Made by a program: the position numbers and the translations under genes. The notes under the pieces were generated by a model. The model did no database searches. It was not told where the DNA came from and saw nothing but the letters and a program-made list of their open reading frames with translations. 64,000 nucleotides of DNA from Streptomyces sp. NBC_00659 (lineage in GTDB: Bacteria; Actinomycetota; Actinomycetes; Streptomycetales; Streptomycetaceae): the NCBI RefSeq assembly GCF_036226925.1, contig NZ_CP109031.1, positions 4,898,001-4,962,000 of the forward strand, given 5' to 3'. Below are positions 47,305-55,097 of this stretch, one piece after another. Position 1 is the first letter of the stretch; the number at the start of each line of letters is the position of its first letter.

Positions 47305-49374
47305 TCAGACCTGGGTCAGTGCCCAGAATCCGACCGCGAAACAGGCCAGGGCGAGCAGCAGCATCGGCACGGCGACCGCGGCGGGCGGCCCCGGACGTGG
47401 ACGTGCGCGCCTTCTGCGGTGTCCCGGACGGGCCGCGGTTCCTGGCGGAACCTGAACGGACCGAGCGGTGTACGAAACGGTGGAGGCGTACGTGTGCTGC
47501 GGCATCGCGGCGGATGGGACCGGGGACCGGAGCGGGGCGGACGCGTACACGGGAAGCGGCGCGGTCGGGGGAGTCGGCGTCGGGGTCGGGGTCGGGTCGT
47601 AAGGCGGAGGAGAGAACGGCGGGGGGAGCGGGACCGAGGTGGGGGGAGTGGGCGCCCGCAGGTCCGGGCGGGACTCCTGAGGGCGCGGTGCCGGTGGGTA
47701 GGGGGACCGGTCGCCGGGAGGCTCGGTCGGCGGCTGTCGCCGGGGATCGGCTGCGGCCGCGGGCCGCGGCGGAGGCAGATGGAAACTACCGGTGTCCGAC
47801 ATCGAGGACGGCTGGGAAGAGATCCCGGGGGCGGGGGCGGGGGCGGGGTCCTGGGGTATGTCGTCCGGTGCGGCGGGGGACCGGTCGTCCTCTGACGCGG
47901 GCCGGGCCTGTACGCCGTCGGGGGCGGCCGGGGGCTGTACGTGCTCGGAGCCGGGCTCAACTCCGGCCCTCGCGCGGCTCGGTCGAGCCGGTATGCCGTC
48001 CCCGGCGGGCCACTGCCCCGAGCCCCGCTCGGCGTCGGCGGGACGGGATTCCGGTACGTTCCCGGTCCCGAGGCCGCGTGACCCGTTCCCGGAGCCGGGG
48101 ACGGACCGGAGGCCTCCGTGAGCGCCCTCTTGCGGCTCCCGCAACTCCCCTGACTCATCCGGGGCGTTCCGACAGTTCTGCTTGTTCGGCCCCGGGCCGG
48201 GCGCGGAGCCGGAATCCTCATCCGGGCGGGGCGTGGACGTCGAGGCTGGAAGAACGCCTGAGCCGCCGCCTGAGCCGCTTGAGCCGTGTCTTGTGCCGGA
48301 GGCGGGGCCGATTTCCGAACCGGGGATCGTGCCGAACCCCGATCCGACGCCTGATCCGAAATCTGATCCGAAATCTGATCCGAAATCTGATCCGGAGCTC
48401 GGGTCGGAGCCGATTCCCGGGGCCGCGGCTGTGGTGTCCGAAAATCCGCGGGAGGACAGGGTCCGTGAACTCCCGGCCGAGGCTGCTCCCCGTTCCAGGG
48501 GTCCTCTGGGGCCGAACCCCTCCGGCAGCGGCCCGAGTTGGTCGAAGACCTCGATCAGTTCGTCGTCGGGTCCGGGCTCGGGCAGCAGCTCGACCGCCGC
48601 GGCGAGGGCCTTGCGCGCCCCTGTGGCGGTCCGGAAGCGGGCCTGCGGATCCGGCTGGAGGAGCATCGCCACGACCTGCCACAGGGGCTCGGGTATGCCC
48701 CGCGGCGCGGACGGCGTGCCGTGCTCGGCGAAGTACTCGATCAGCGCCTTGGCGTCGGGCTTGCCGCCTTCCAGGAGGTACAGGGCGACCAGGCCGACGG
48801 CGAACAGGTCGGCGGGAAAATCGGGCTCGCAGCCCAGCATCTGCTCGGGCGCGAAGTAACCCGGTGTTCCCACCACGTAGTTGGTCTCGGTCAGGCGGGG
48901 TTCGCCCAGCCGCATGGCGATGCCGAAGTCGGACAGACGCAACCTCGGCCGGCCCGTGCCGGTCGCTTCGAGAAGTATGTTGGCGGGCTTGATGTCACGG
49001 TGCACCACTCCCTCCGCGTGCACGGCGCCGAGACCCGCCAGGAGCTGGTCGGTCAGGGTGCAGACGAACGCGGGAGGCAGGGGGCCGTAGTCGTTGACCA
49101 GATGGACCAGGGAGCCCCCGGCCACCAGGTCCATGGTGAACAGGACCTTGTCGTCGTCGGCGGCCCAGCTGGCGGGAGCCAGTACATGTGGATGATCGAT
49201 CCGCAGCGCCTGTTCCCGCACGAATCGCAGCAGGGCGTGCGCGTCGCTCTGCTGGAGCACCTTGGCGGCCACATACCGGCGCCGCCTGTGGTCCCAGGCG
49301 CGCCACACCGCACCGACTCCCCCGCGCCCGATCGGGTCGACCAGTTCGTACCGGCCTGCGAAGACCTCACCCAT
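47305..49374 (-). CDS. Membrane-anchored Ser/Thr protein kinase
   Basis: 689 residues from ATG at 49374 (GGGGAG upstream, somewhat distant); the frame is open 21 codons further. Kinase domain at about 8-270: Gly-rich loop 'IGRGGVGAVW', lysine in 'VAAKVLQ', catalytic 'HRDIKPANILL', 'DFGIAMRLGEP', and 'GTPGYFAPEQML' in the activation segment. A very long Pro/Ser/Gly-rich linker (about 300-660) includes an 'SDFG' tandem repeat. A single C-terminal membrane helix 'VPMLLLALACFAVGFWALTQ' ends the protein with no outer sensor domain. The catalytic residues look intact. The HTH regulator gene lies 125 bases upstream on the same strand and could be a target, which is inference. Confidence 0.9.
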   Translation of the reverse strand: MGEVFAGRYELVDPIGRGGVGAVWRAWDHRRRRYVAAKVLQQSDAHALLRFVREQALRIDHPHVLAPASWAADDDKVLFTMDLVAGGSLVHLVNDYGPLPPAFVCTLTDQLLAGLGAVHAEGVVHRDIKPANILLEATGTGRPRLRLSDFGIAMRLGEPRLTETNYVVGTPGYFAPEQMLGCEPDFPADLFAVGLVALYLLEGGKPDAKALIEYFAEHGTPSAPRGIPEPLWQVVAMLLQPDPQARFRTATGARKALAAAVELLPEPGPDDELIEVFDQLGPLPEGFGPRGPLERGAASAGSSRTLSSRGFSDTTAAAPGIGSDPSSGSDFGSDFGSDFGSGVGSGFGTIPGSEIGPASGTRHGSSGSGGGSGVLPASTSTPRPDEDSGSAPGPGPNKQNCRNAPDESGELREPQEGAHGGLRSVPGSGNGSRGLGTGNVPESRPADAERGSGQWPAGDGIPARPSRARAGVEPGSEHVQPPAAPDGVQARPASEDDRSPAAPDDIPQDPAPAPAPGISSQPSSMSDTGSFHLPPPRPAAAADPRRQPPTEPPGDRSPYPPAPRPQESRPDLRAPTPPTSVPLPPPFSPPPYDPTPTPTPTPPTAPLPVYASAPLRSPVPSAAMPQHTYASTVSYTARSVQVPPGTAARPGHRRRRARPRPGPPAAVAVPMLLLALACFAVGFWALTQV
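48351..48396. repeat. 12-bp tandem repeat in the kinase linker
   Basis: CTGATCCGAAAT is present in three perfect consecutive copies (48351-48386) plus a partial fourth, encoding 'GSDFGSDFGSDFGS' on the minus strand. Likely variable in copy number. Confidence 0.85.
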
Positions 49375-49499
49375 GGTCGTACGTCGCTCCCCTTCGGCGG
49401 TCGGTCCGGAGACCTCTTCCGAGGTGCCCGGCTGCATGACGTGCGGCGGCTGGAAGGTGTCACTGCTTCCAGCGCCCGCGGTCGGCGGCCGGGCTCGGC

Positions 49500-50048
49500 T
49501 CAGTTCTGGTGGGACTGGTAGTGCGCGACCGCGTCGGACGTACGGCCGGCACCGTAGACCCGGAGGAACTCTGCCAGTTCCGGGTGGGTCGGGGCGAGAG
49601 TGTCCGCCGCGTCGATGATGTCTCCGGCGGCGGCCACCGAACGCAGCAGGGACTGAATCTCGCGGACCACCCGCTTGACCGTCGGGGCTCCCGAACTGGT
49701 CGTGGACTGCGTGGTGTTGCTGAGCACCGATCCCCCCTGGGACTTCTTGATCTCGTCCATCCGCTCGGTCGCCTCGGCGGCGCTGACGCTCCCGTCGGCG
49801 ACCTGCCCCGCCAGGTCCTGCAGAAGCTGGACGCGCTGGACCACCGCCGGATTGCCGATCTTGGCCCGCTGACCGCTCATCAGCTGCGACAACATGGGCG
49901 CGGACAGTCCCAGTACCCCGGCAAGACGCGCCTGATTCAGACCCAGGTCCTCTATGAGCCTACGGAAGAGCGCCCCCAACGGCTCCCCGTACCAGTTCCG
50001 CTGCAGCTCCCGGGCTCTCGCGGTTGCTTCCTGCTGTGCGGCGTCCAT
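49500..50048 (-). CDS. Helix-turn-helix DNA-binding protein
   Basis: 182 residues from ATG at 50048 with GGGGAG 6-8 bases upstream. The HTH is in 'LGLNQARLAGVLGLSAPMLS' (about 35-54), XRE-like, followed by a helical region 'RVQLLQDLAGQVADGSVSAA' and a C-terminal helical domain 'LRSVAAAGDIIDAADTLAPT'. The N-terminal 'RNWYGEPLGALFRRLIEDLG' is characteristic of a streptomycete regulator family encoded next to a Ser/Thr kinase. The target genes are unknown. Phosphorylation by the neighbouring kinase is possible but only inferred from adjacency. Confidence 0.8.
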   Translation of the reverse strand: MDAAQQEATARARELQRNWYGEPLGALFRRLIEDLGLNQARLAGVLGLSAPMLSQLMSGQRAKIGNPAVVQRVQLLQDLAGQVADGSVSAAEATERMDEIKKSQGGSVLSNTTQSTTSSGAPTVKRVVREIQSLLRSVAAAGDIIDAADTLAPTHPELAEFLRVYGAGRTSDAVAHYQSHQN

Positions 50049-50230
50049 TGCGTCTCCCCATCGCTTCCCCAAGTACCGCGGTTCGCGACAGCGAACCACG
50101 TCGAGCATCTTACGGAGAGTGGTCGTCCACGGGGACCCCCAATATTTTGCGAGATCCCCTGGGTGACCCGGTACTCTGGTCTGCGGCGCCCGTCGACAGA
50201 TGGTTCCTGTGGTCGGACGCTCCTCGTTAC

Positions 50231-50303
50231 GGGGCCTTAGCTCAGTTGGTAGAGCGCTGTCTTTGCATGGCAGATGTCAGGGGTTCGACTCCCCTAGGCT
50301 CCA
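50231..50303 (+). tRNA. tRNA-Ala (TGC anticodon)
   Basis: 73 bases without encoded CCA. Acceptor GGGGCCT pairs with AGGCTCC (one G-T pair); D-arm 'AGCTCAGTTGGTAGAGC'; anticodon TGC at 50264-50266; T-arm 'GGGGTTCGACTCCCC'. It needs the Cca enzyme encoded at 11.1-12.6 kb. Confidence 0.97.
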
Positions 50304-50311
50304 CACACCGG

Positions 50312-50347
50312 ACCGGCCAGACGCCCACAGGGCGGCTGGCCGGTTTT
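50312..50347 (+). terminator. Terminator after tRNA-Ala
   Basis: ACCGGCCAG pairs with CTGGCCGGT, an inner GCCC/GGGC stem extends it and TTTT follows. Confidence 0.85.
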
Positions 50348-50422
50348 CGTATGCCCCTGCGTCCGTGCGCGCCCCTGGTGAGACGGTTCCCGGACCGGGC
50401 GGGACCAAGGGTGAGCCACTTC

Positions 50423-50446
50423 AGTGACGTGAGTCACAGGAGTGAC
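50423..50446. promoter_or_regulatory. Three alternating GTGAC/GTCAC half-sites, 4 bases apart
   Basis: AGTGAC, GTGA spacer, GTCAC, AGGA spacer, GTGACT. Adjacent half-sites form two overlapping inverted repeats sharing the middle one, a layout seen where two dimers of a regulator bind cooperatively. No regulator can be named. Confidence 0.4.
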
Positions 50447-50711
50447 TTTGCAGGCGTTGCAGTTCTTTGCGCAAACAGAATGGGTGGCACACACCCTGCG
50501 GGCCGGCTGTGCGTACGGCGGGCACGGTGTCGAGGGGGTGGCGGGGCTGCCAGGACCCTTGTGTGAGCTGCCGAACGGGCTGCCGAGTGACCGGTTCGAC
50601 GCATTCTGTCAACAACATCTCCATGGATGCTGCACACGAAGACCGTTGCAAATGTCATCGTGAGCGGTGCAGGTAAATCCTCCGCGGGGCGCTCGCGGCC
50701 ACTCGTGCGGT

Positions 50712-50727
50712 TGTTCCACGTGAAACA
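50712..50727. other. parS variant
   Basis: TGTTCCACGTGAAACA, one internal difference (T to C) from consensus, about 24.7 kb from the parA parS. It overlaps by three bases the hairpin that ends the DUF5324 gene. Confidence 0.75.
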
Positions 50728-50774
50728 TCGCTGCGGGGCAGGAGACCGTCAAGTCTCCTGCCCCGCAGCGATGT
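50725..50774 (-). terminator. Terminator after the DUF5324 gene, abutting parS
   Basis: A perfect 22-bp stem (ACATCGCTGCGGGGCAGG and four more pairs) with a 6-base loop; the longest uninterrupted stem in the window. Confidence 0.88.
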
Positions 50775-50782
50775 TGGGCGGT

Positions 50783-51484
50783 TCAGTGGCGGTCGTCGCG
50801 CTCCGCCGCCTTCTCCTCGGCTTCCTTGACCTGTACCTCGGGGTCCAGGTCGGACTGGCCGCTGCCGTCGACCGACGACAGATGCCCTGTCTCGGGCACC
50901 TCGGTCGCCGCCGGAGGCTCGACGAGCCAGTCGGGGTTGGCCTGCTTGTCCCACCACTTCCAGGCGGCGAAAGCTCCGCCCGTCAAAATCCCCAGCACGG
51001 CCAACGCCTTCACGAGACGGCCGGCCCGTGTTCGGCGCTCGTGCTTGCGGAGCAGCTTCTGGATCTCCTGCGGCGTGACCTGGCCGCGCAGGGCGGCAAT
51101 GGCCGCCACACCGCGCGCTGCCGCCTCGTCCCGGAGGGGCTGGGCCGCAGCCACCGCCTGCTCGATCCTCGGCTTGGAATAGTCTGCGGCCTGGCGGGCC
51201 GCCTTGCGGGTGCGGATGGCCGCCTCCTGGGCGGCCTGGTCGACCTTCGGCGGCACATGGGTACGGGCCTGCTCAAGGCGCGGCGCGAGATAGGCGTCGT
51301 ACTGGACGCGGGCCTGCTCGGCGGCCTGCGACACCTTCGGCGCGAGCCGTACACGTGCTTCGCTCGCGTAGTACGAGGCCCTGTCCTTGGCTGTGTCGGC
51401 GTAAGGCGCCACCACTTCCGCGGCGTGCAGCACGCTGTCCTTCGCCGAGCCGGTCGCGGCGCGCACGCTGTCGATGCGGGTCAC
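50783..51484 (-). CDS. DUF5324 family membrane-associated protein
   Basis: 233 residues from GTG at 51484, behind an AGGAGGAGG run at good spacing. Ala/Arg-rich amphipathic helices fill residues 1-150 ('VSQAAEQARVQYDAYLAPRL', 'AAIRTRKAARQAADYSKPRI'), resembling apolipoprotein-like or Late-embryogenesis-type helices. One hydrophobic segment 'LVKALAVLGILTGGAFAAWK' lies near 160-180, then an acidic tail. Streptomyces-specific DUF5324; function unknown. A 9-bp palindrome lies 30 bases upstream of the start. Confidence 0.8.
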   Translation of the reverse strand: MTRIDSVRAATGSAKDSVLHAAEVVAPYADTAKDRASYYASEARVRLAPKVSQAAEQARVQYDAYLAPRLEQARTHVPPKVDQAAQEAAIRTRKAARQAADYSKPRIEQAVAAAQPLRDEAAARGVAAIAALRGQVTPQEIQKLLRKHERRTRAGRLVKALAVLGILTGGAFAAWKWWDKQANPDWLVEPPAATEVPETGHLSSVDGSGQSDLDPEVQVKEAEEKAAERDDRH

Positions 51485-51513
51485 GGGTTTCCTCCTCCTC
51501 GGTGGCGTACGTC

Positions 51514-51532
51514 GGGGGTACCAGGTACCCCC
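51514..51532. promoter_or_regulatory. 19-bp perfect palindrome upstream of the DUF5324 gene
   Basis: GGGGGTACC and GGTACCCCC around a single A, 30 bases upstream of the minus-strand start codon. It could be an operator or a leader hairpin. Confidence 0.45.
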
Positions 51533-51766
51533 AAAGACACACAGTTCACCTTTCCACCCCTGGGGGGATCATGCCCGTCCACGGGGTCCGGGGCATGTGA
51601 GGGCGGGCATCCGTGTCACGGGTGCCGACTCCCGGAGACTCCAAGGACGGAGCCGGTCAGGTGTCGATCAAGTGAGATAGCGGATCAATACGGGCAACAG
51701 GAGCTTGTCGTCGACAATGCCACGGATCGCCGCTGCCCGCTCCCGTCCGGCGCGACTCGACGGGAT

Positions 51767-51846
51767 TTCTGTACGCGCGACTTTCTGTACGTACGACCTT
51801 CTGTACGTACGACCTTCTGTGCGCACGACTTTCCGTGCGTACGACG
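51767..51846. repeat. Five tandem 16-bp iteron-like repeats before the cyclophilin gene
   Basis: Units begin 51767, 51783, 51799, 51815 and 51831. Units two and three are identical (TTCTGTACGTACGACC); the others differ at one to four bases. Each carries an inner palindrome (GTACGTAC or GTGCGCAC types). They end 112 bases ahead of the start at 51958. Confidence 0.85.
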
Positions 51847-51957
51847 TTCTTCCGTGCTTCCGCGTCCGCACGTGCGTCCGGGGGTGGCGGTCAGGGGCCG
51901 AGCGGTCCGGTCCGTGCGAGGATCGGGCCGTCAAGAGAAGGCAACGGAAGGCAGATC

Positions 51958-52491
51958 GTGGCCGAGCAGCTTTACGCCACCCTGAAGACCAGCCAGGGCG
52001 ACATCGACATCCGGCTCCTGCCGAACCACGCGCCGAGGACGGTCCGGAACTTCGTCGAACTCGCCAAGGGTGAGCGCGAGTGGGTCAACCCGCAGACGGG
52101 TGTGACGTCCATGGACAAGCTGTACGACGGCACGGTCTTCCACCGGGTGATCAGCGGCTTCATGATCCAGGGCGGCGACCCGCTGGGTAACGGCACCGGG
52201 GGCCCCGGCTACCAGTTCGAGGACGAGTTCCACCCGGACCTCCGGTTCGACAGGCCCTACCTGCTGGCCATGGCCAACGCGGGCCCGGCCACCAACGGAT
52301 CCCAGTTCTTCATCACCGTCGCCCCGACAGCCTGGCTGACCCGCAAGCACACCATCTTCGGTGAGATCACGGACGCGGCCAGCCAGAAGGTCGTGGACGC
52401 CATCGCCGGCGCCCCGACCAGCCCGCGCACGGAACGCCCGGTCGACGACATCGTGATCGAGTCGGTCGTCGTCGAGACCCGCGAACGCTGA
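51958..52491 (+). CDS. Cyclophilin-type peptidyl-prolyl cis-trans isomerase
   Basis: 177 residues from GTG at 51958 ('VAEQLYATLKTSQGDIDIRL'), with GGAAGG 6 bases upstream. Catalytic core 'TVFHRVISGFMIQGGDPLG' contains the F-H-R active-site arginine and the F-M-I-Q-G-G-D motif; 'MANAGPATNGSQFFITVAPT' and 'WLTRKHTIFGEI' follow. There is no signal peptide, so it is cytosolic. The family is usually sensitive to cyclosporin A when a Trp is present in the last motif, as here. Upstream repeats suggest regulated expression. A terminator and the rhomboid gene follow. Confidence 0.95.
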   Translation: MAEQLYATLKTSQGDIDIRLLPNHAPRTVRNFVELAKGEREWVNPQTGVTSMDKLYDGTVFHRVISGFMIQGGDPLGNGTGGPGYQFEDEFHPDLRFDRPYLLAMANAGPATNGSQFFITVAPTAWLTRKHTIFGEITDAASQKVVDAIAGAPTSPRTERPVDDIVIESVVVETRER

Positions 52492-52544
52492 GCCCGCGCC
52501 GGGCTCTCCGCCCTTGAGCCCGAAGCGTCCCGCAGGGAACCAAA

Positions 52545-52576
52545 CGCCCCGTTCATCCGTAAGGATGGACGGGGCG
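52545..52576 (+). terminator. Terminator after the cyclophilin gene
   Basis: CGCCCCGT and CATCC arms pair with GGATG and ACGGGGCG, loop GTAA, one internal mismatch; 53 bases past the stop. Confidence 0.75.
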
Positions 52577-52639
52577 GTGCGTTGCCCCGGATCCGTTGTG
52601 ACCCTGTGCGAGCCGCCGTACGGAGATTGAGGGGACCCC

Positions 52640-53548
52640 ATGGACCAGCAGCCGCCCGGCAGCCCGCAGGGACCGCGGGACCAGGGACCGCAGGACGCCG
52701 GGAGCCTGCCCGGCTGCTACCGGCACCCGGACCGCGAGGCCGGAGTGCGGTGTACCCGCTGCGAGCGCCCGATCTGTCCCGAGTGCATGGTCAGCGCCTC
52801 CGTCGGCTTCCAGTGCCCCGACTGCGTCCGCGGTGGCTCCGGCACCGGCCACGCCCCGGCGGCCAACCAGCCCCGCACCCTCGCGGGCGGCACCGTCGCG
52901 GCGGACCCCCGGCTCGTCACCAAAGTGCTGATCGGCCTCAACCTGGCTCTCTACCTCGTCCAGGCCGCGGTGGGTGACGCCTTCACCAACAGCTTCGACC
53001 TCTTCGGCCGTGCCTGGCTCTCCGGCGAGGTCCAGGGTGTGGCCGAAGGCCAGTGGTACCGCATGGTGACGTCGATGTTCCTGCACGGCGGCGTCATGCA
53101 CATCCTGTTCAACATGGTCAGCCTGTGGTGGATCGGCGGTCCCCTGGAAGCCGCGCTCGGCCGCGCCCGGTACATCACCCTCTACTTCGTTTCCGGTCTC
53201 GCAGGCAGCGCGCTCAGCTATCTGCTCGCCAGCCCCCAGCAGCCGTCACTCGGCGCCTCCGGGGCGATCTTCGGCCTGTTCGGCGCCACTGCGGTCCTGA
53301 TGCGCCGGCTCAACTACGACATGCGCCCGGTCATCGCCCTTCTGGTGATCAACCTGATCTTCACCTTCGGGTGGAGCAACATCGCCTGGCAGGCGCACAT
53401 CGGCGGTCTGATCGGCGGTGTGGTGGTCGGCTACGCCATGGTCCACGCCCCGAGCAAGCGGAGGAACCTCGTCCAGTACGGCGTGTCCGCGCTGATGCTG
53501 GTCGCCGTGGTCGTCACCACGCTGCTCAGAACGGCTCAGCTCACCTGA
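52640..53548 (+). CDS. Rhomboid-family intramembrane serine protease with N-terminal zinc motif
   Basis: 302 residues from ATG at 52640. The N-terminal cytoplasmic part has a zinc-binding 'CYRHPDREAGVRCTRCERPI' and 'CPECMVSASVGFQCPDCVRG' arrangement. The rhomboid core follows: 'MFLHGGVMHILFNMVSLWWI' with conserved H and N, catalytic serine in 'LGASGAIFGLFG' and catalytic histidine in 'AWQAHIGGLIGG'. About six membrane segments. It cuts substrates inside the membrane; substrate unknown. The downstream region holds the DnaA-box cluster before crgA. Confidence 0.9.
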   Translation: MDQQPPGSPQGPRDQGPQDAGSLPGCYRHPDREAGVRCTRCERPICPECMVSASVGFQCPDCVRGGSGTGHAPAANQPRTLAGGTVAADPRLVTKVLIGLNLALYLVQAAVGDAFTNSFDLFGRAWLSGEVQGVAEGQWYRMVTSMFLHGGVMHILFNMVSLWWIGGPLEAALGRARYITLYFVSGLAGSALSYLLASPQQPSLGASGAIFGLFGATAVLMRRLNYDMRPVIALLVINLIFTFGWSNIAWQAHIGGLIGGVVVGYAMVHAPSKRRNLVQYGVSALMLVAVVVTTLLRTAQLT

Positions 53549-53600
53549 GAGGGCGGGCCGGCTCACCTGAGACAGTGCACGGCTCACCTGAGAAGTGATG

Positions 53601-53822
53601 TTGTCCACAGATCCGGGCCGATCTTGTGCACGCCGTGCGGGAACAACTGTGCCCCCTGTCACTGACCCGAGTTTTCCCAGGTCGGACAGGGGGCGAACAG
53701 GTTTACGGGGGCTGGTGGACCAGTCACACCGGCGTCAACCGCCCGTGAGTTATCCACAGATCGTCTTTCTTTTCCACCTGTGGACAACTCTTGTGGATAA
53801 CTCAGTGGAGAGCTGTGGGCAG
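53601..53822. other. DnaA-box cluster between the rhomboid gene and crgA
   Basis: Strong boxes: TTGTCCACA 53601-53609, TTATCCACA 53750-53758, TGTGGACAA 53779-53787 and TGTGGATAA 53792-53800. Weaker ones: TTGTGCACG 53624, TTTTCCACC 53770 and TGTGGGCAG 53814. Two perfect TTGTCCACA and two TTATCCACA in 200 bases, in both orientations, the last three within 51 bases. The 312-base gap has no gene. A titration or regulatory locus for DnaA is plausible. Confidence 0.85.
53651..53694 (+). terminator. Hairpin after the rhomboid gene
   Basis: GCCCCCTGTC pairs with GACAGGGGGC and an inner GACC/GGTC extends the stem. It lies between DnaA boxes. Confidence 0.65.
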
Positions 53823-53860
53823 AGCTCGTTCCCGTGTCGCAGCCGGGTGAGCGAGGACGG

Positions 53861-54115
53861 TCACTTCCACTGCGTGGAGACGCCGAATCCGGCCGCGATG
53901 AAGCCGAAGCCGACCACGATGTTCCAGTTGTCGAGCGCGTCGATCGGCAGGGTGCCGTCCGTCACGTAGAAGACAACGATCCAGGCGAGACCGATGAGGA
54001 ACATGGCCAGCATGGCTGGTGCGACCCAGGTGTTGCTGGTCAGCTTGATGTTGGTCGCCTGCTTCGCCGGGGGCGGCGTGTAGTCGGCCTTCTTGCGGAT
54101 ACGTGACTTCGGCAC
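53861..54115 (-). CDS. crgA: Cell division protein CrgA
   Basis: 84 residues from GTG at 54115, behind AGGAGA. '[20 protein letters not shown]' is the conserved basic N-terminus, followed by two membrane helices ('[20 protein letters not shown]' and '[19 protein letters not shown]'). CrgA coordinates FtsZ-ring assembly and growth with sporulation septation in Streptomyces and recruits PBPs in mycobacteria. A DnaA-box cluster starts 39 bases beyond its stop codon. The gene is divergent from the DUF881 gene, with 142 bases between. Confidence 0.97.
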   Translation of the reverse strand: MPKSRIRKKADYTPPPAKQATNIKLTSNTWVAPAMLAMFLIGLAWIVVFYVTDGTLPIDALDNWNIVVGFGFIAAGFGVSTQWK

Positions 54116-54257
54116 GAGGGTCTCTCCTGTCGATGCGCTGCGTGGCCGCGCAGGGAACTGGGGCGGGCTCCGGGGCAGCGTACAAGGGGACACTGAGCGC
54201 TCCCCCGGGCGTCCGTTAGCGTAGTGCTTCCGCGGCGCCGAAGGAGATAAGGGTACG

Positions 54258-55037
54258 TTGAGCAATTCTGCCGACTCCCCCGGGACGAATTCCAGTCCTG
54301 GCGGTACGCGACGTTTCCGGCCGGTACGTGTCCTCACGGTGGCCGTCTTCGCCCTCGCGGGCCTCATCTTCTTCACGAGTTTCGATACGGCCAAGGGTAC
54401 GAACATCCGTACGGATTCGTCTCTGCTGAAGCTCTCCGACCTGATTCAGGAGCGCAGCCACAAGAACGCGACGCTGGACGAGTCCAACGGCGCCCTGCGC
54501 CGCGATGTGGACGGCCTCGCCGGCAGCGTCCCCGGCAGCAACGCGGCCGGGGACGCGCGGCTCACGGCGCTGGAGAAGAACGCGGGCACCCAGAAGGTCA
54601 AGGGCGAGGCCGTCACGGTCACGCTCAATGACGCCCCGCCCAACGCGACGGCGAAGCTTCCCGGCTACCCCGAGCCGCAGCCCGACTACCTCGTCATCCA
54701 CCAGCAGGACCTCCAGGCGGTGGTGAACGCCCTGTGGCAGGGCGGCGCCAAGGGCATCAAGGTGATGGACCAGCGGCTGATCTCCACCAGCGCCGTGCGC
54801 TGTGTCGGCAACACCCTGATCCTGCAGGGCCGCGTCTACTCGCCCCCGTACAAGATCACCGCCATCGGGGACCCGGCGAAGCTCCAGAAGTCGCTCGCGT
54901 CCTCCCCCGCGATCCAGAACTACATGGTGTACGTCAACGTCTACGGGCTCGGCTGGAAAGTCGAGGAGAACGGGACAGTGACTCTTCCCGGCTACTCGGG
55001 CACAGTGGATCTCCACTACGCGAAGCCCGTGGAGTAG
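54258..55037 (+). CDS. DUF881 membrane-anchored protein
   Basis: 259 residues with a TTG start at 54258 (AAGGAG about 12 bases upstream), an uncommon initiation codon. N-terminal membrane anchor '[19 protein letters not shown]' near 24-42, then a coiled-coil-like helix ('[20 protein letters not shown]') and the DUF881 beta-rich domain ending '[20 protein letters not shown]'. DUF881 proteins lie next to division or sortase genes in many Gram-positive bacteria; function not established. The gap to the next gene is 60 bases, and the same-strand run continues through three sortases, suggesting one operon. Confidence 0.85.
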   Translation: MSNSADSPGTNSSPGGTRRFRPVRVLTVAVFALAGLIFFTSFDTAKGTNIRTDSSLLKLSDLIQERSHKNATLDESNGALRRDVDGLAGSVPGSNAAGDARLTALEKNAGTQKVKGEAVTVTLNDAPPNATAKLPGYPEPQPDYLVIHQQDLQAVVNALWQGGAKGIKVMDQRLISTSAVRCVGNTLILQGRVYSPPYKITAIGDPAKLQKSLASSPAIQNYMVYVNVYGLGWKVEENGTVTLPGYSGTVDLHYAKPVE

Positions 55038-55097
55038 GCGCCGGACCTCGCGGAGCAGTGGGCGAAGCCTGAGAGCGAGCTGCCGCCGGGGGGCCTT

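Larger units (their letters stand above)
50348..50782. other. Intergenic region with operator-like repeats and a parS variant
   Basis: I find no gene with credible start signals. Contents: three alternating half-sites around 50423-50446, a 10-bp palindrome TTTGCGCAAA at 50465-50474 (with TTGCAG just upstream), a parS variant at 50712-50727 and a 22-bp-stem hairpin at 50725-50774. A short Cys-rich frame at 50467-50676 lacks a convincing ribosome binding site. Confidence 0.6.
51485..51957. other. Divergent intergenic region with a palindrome and tandem repeats
   Basis: 473 bases with no convincing gene. It carries a 19-bp palindrome at 51514-51532, a GGGGGGA-rich stretch near 51560, and five 16-bp tandem repeats at 51767-51846, all listed separately. 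Promoters for DUF5324 (minus) and the cyclophilin gene (plus) must lie here. Confidence 0.6.

Noticed and set aside
48351..48396. 12-bp repeats as a CRISPR-like array
   Set aside because: Units are tandem with no spacers and lie inside the kinase linker coding sequence.
50467..50676. Cys-rich 69-codon frame after tRNA-Ala
   Set aside because: Weak start signals and no recognisable motif; neighbouring frames are equally long.
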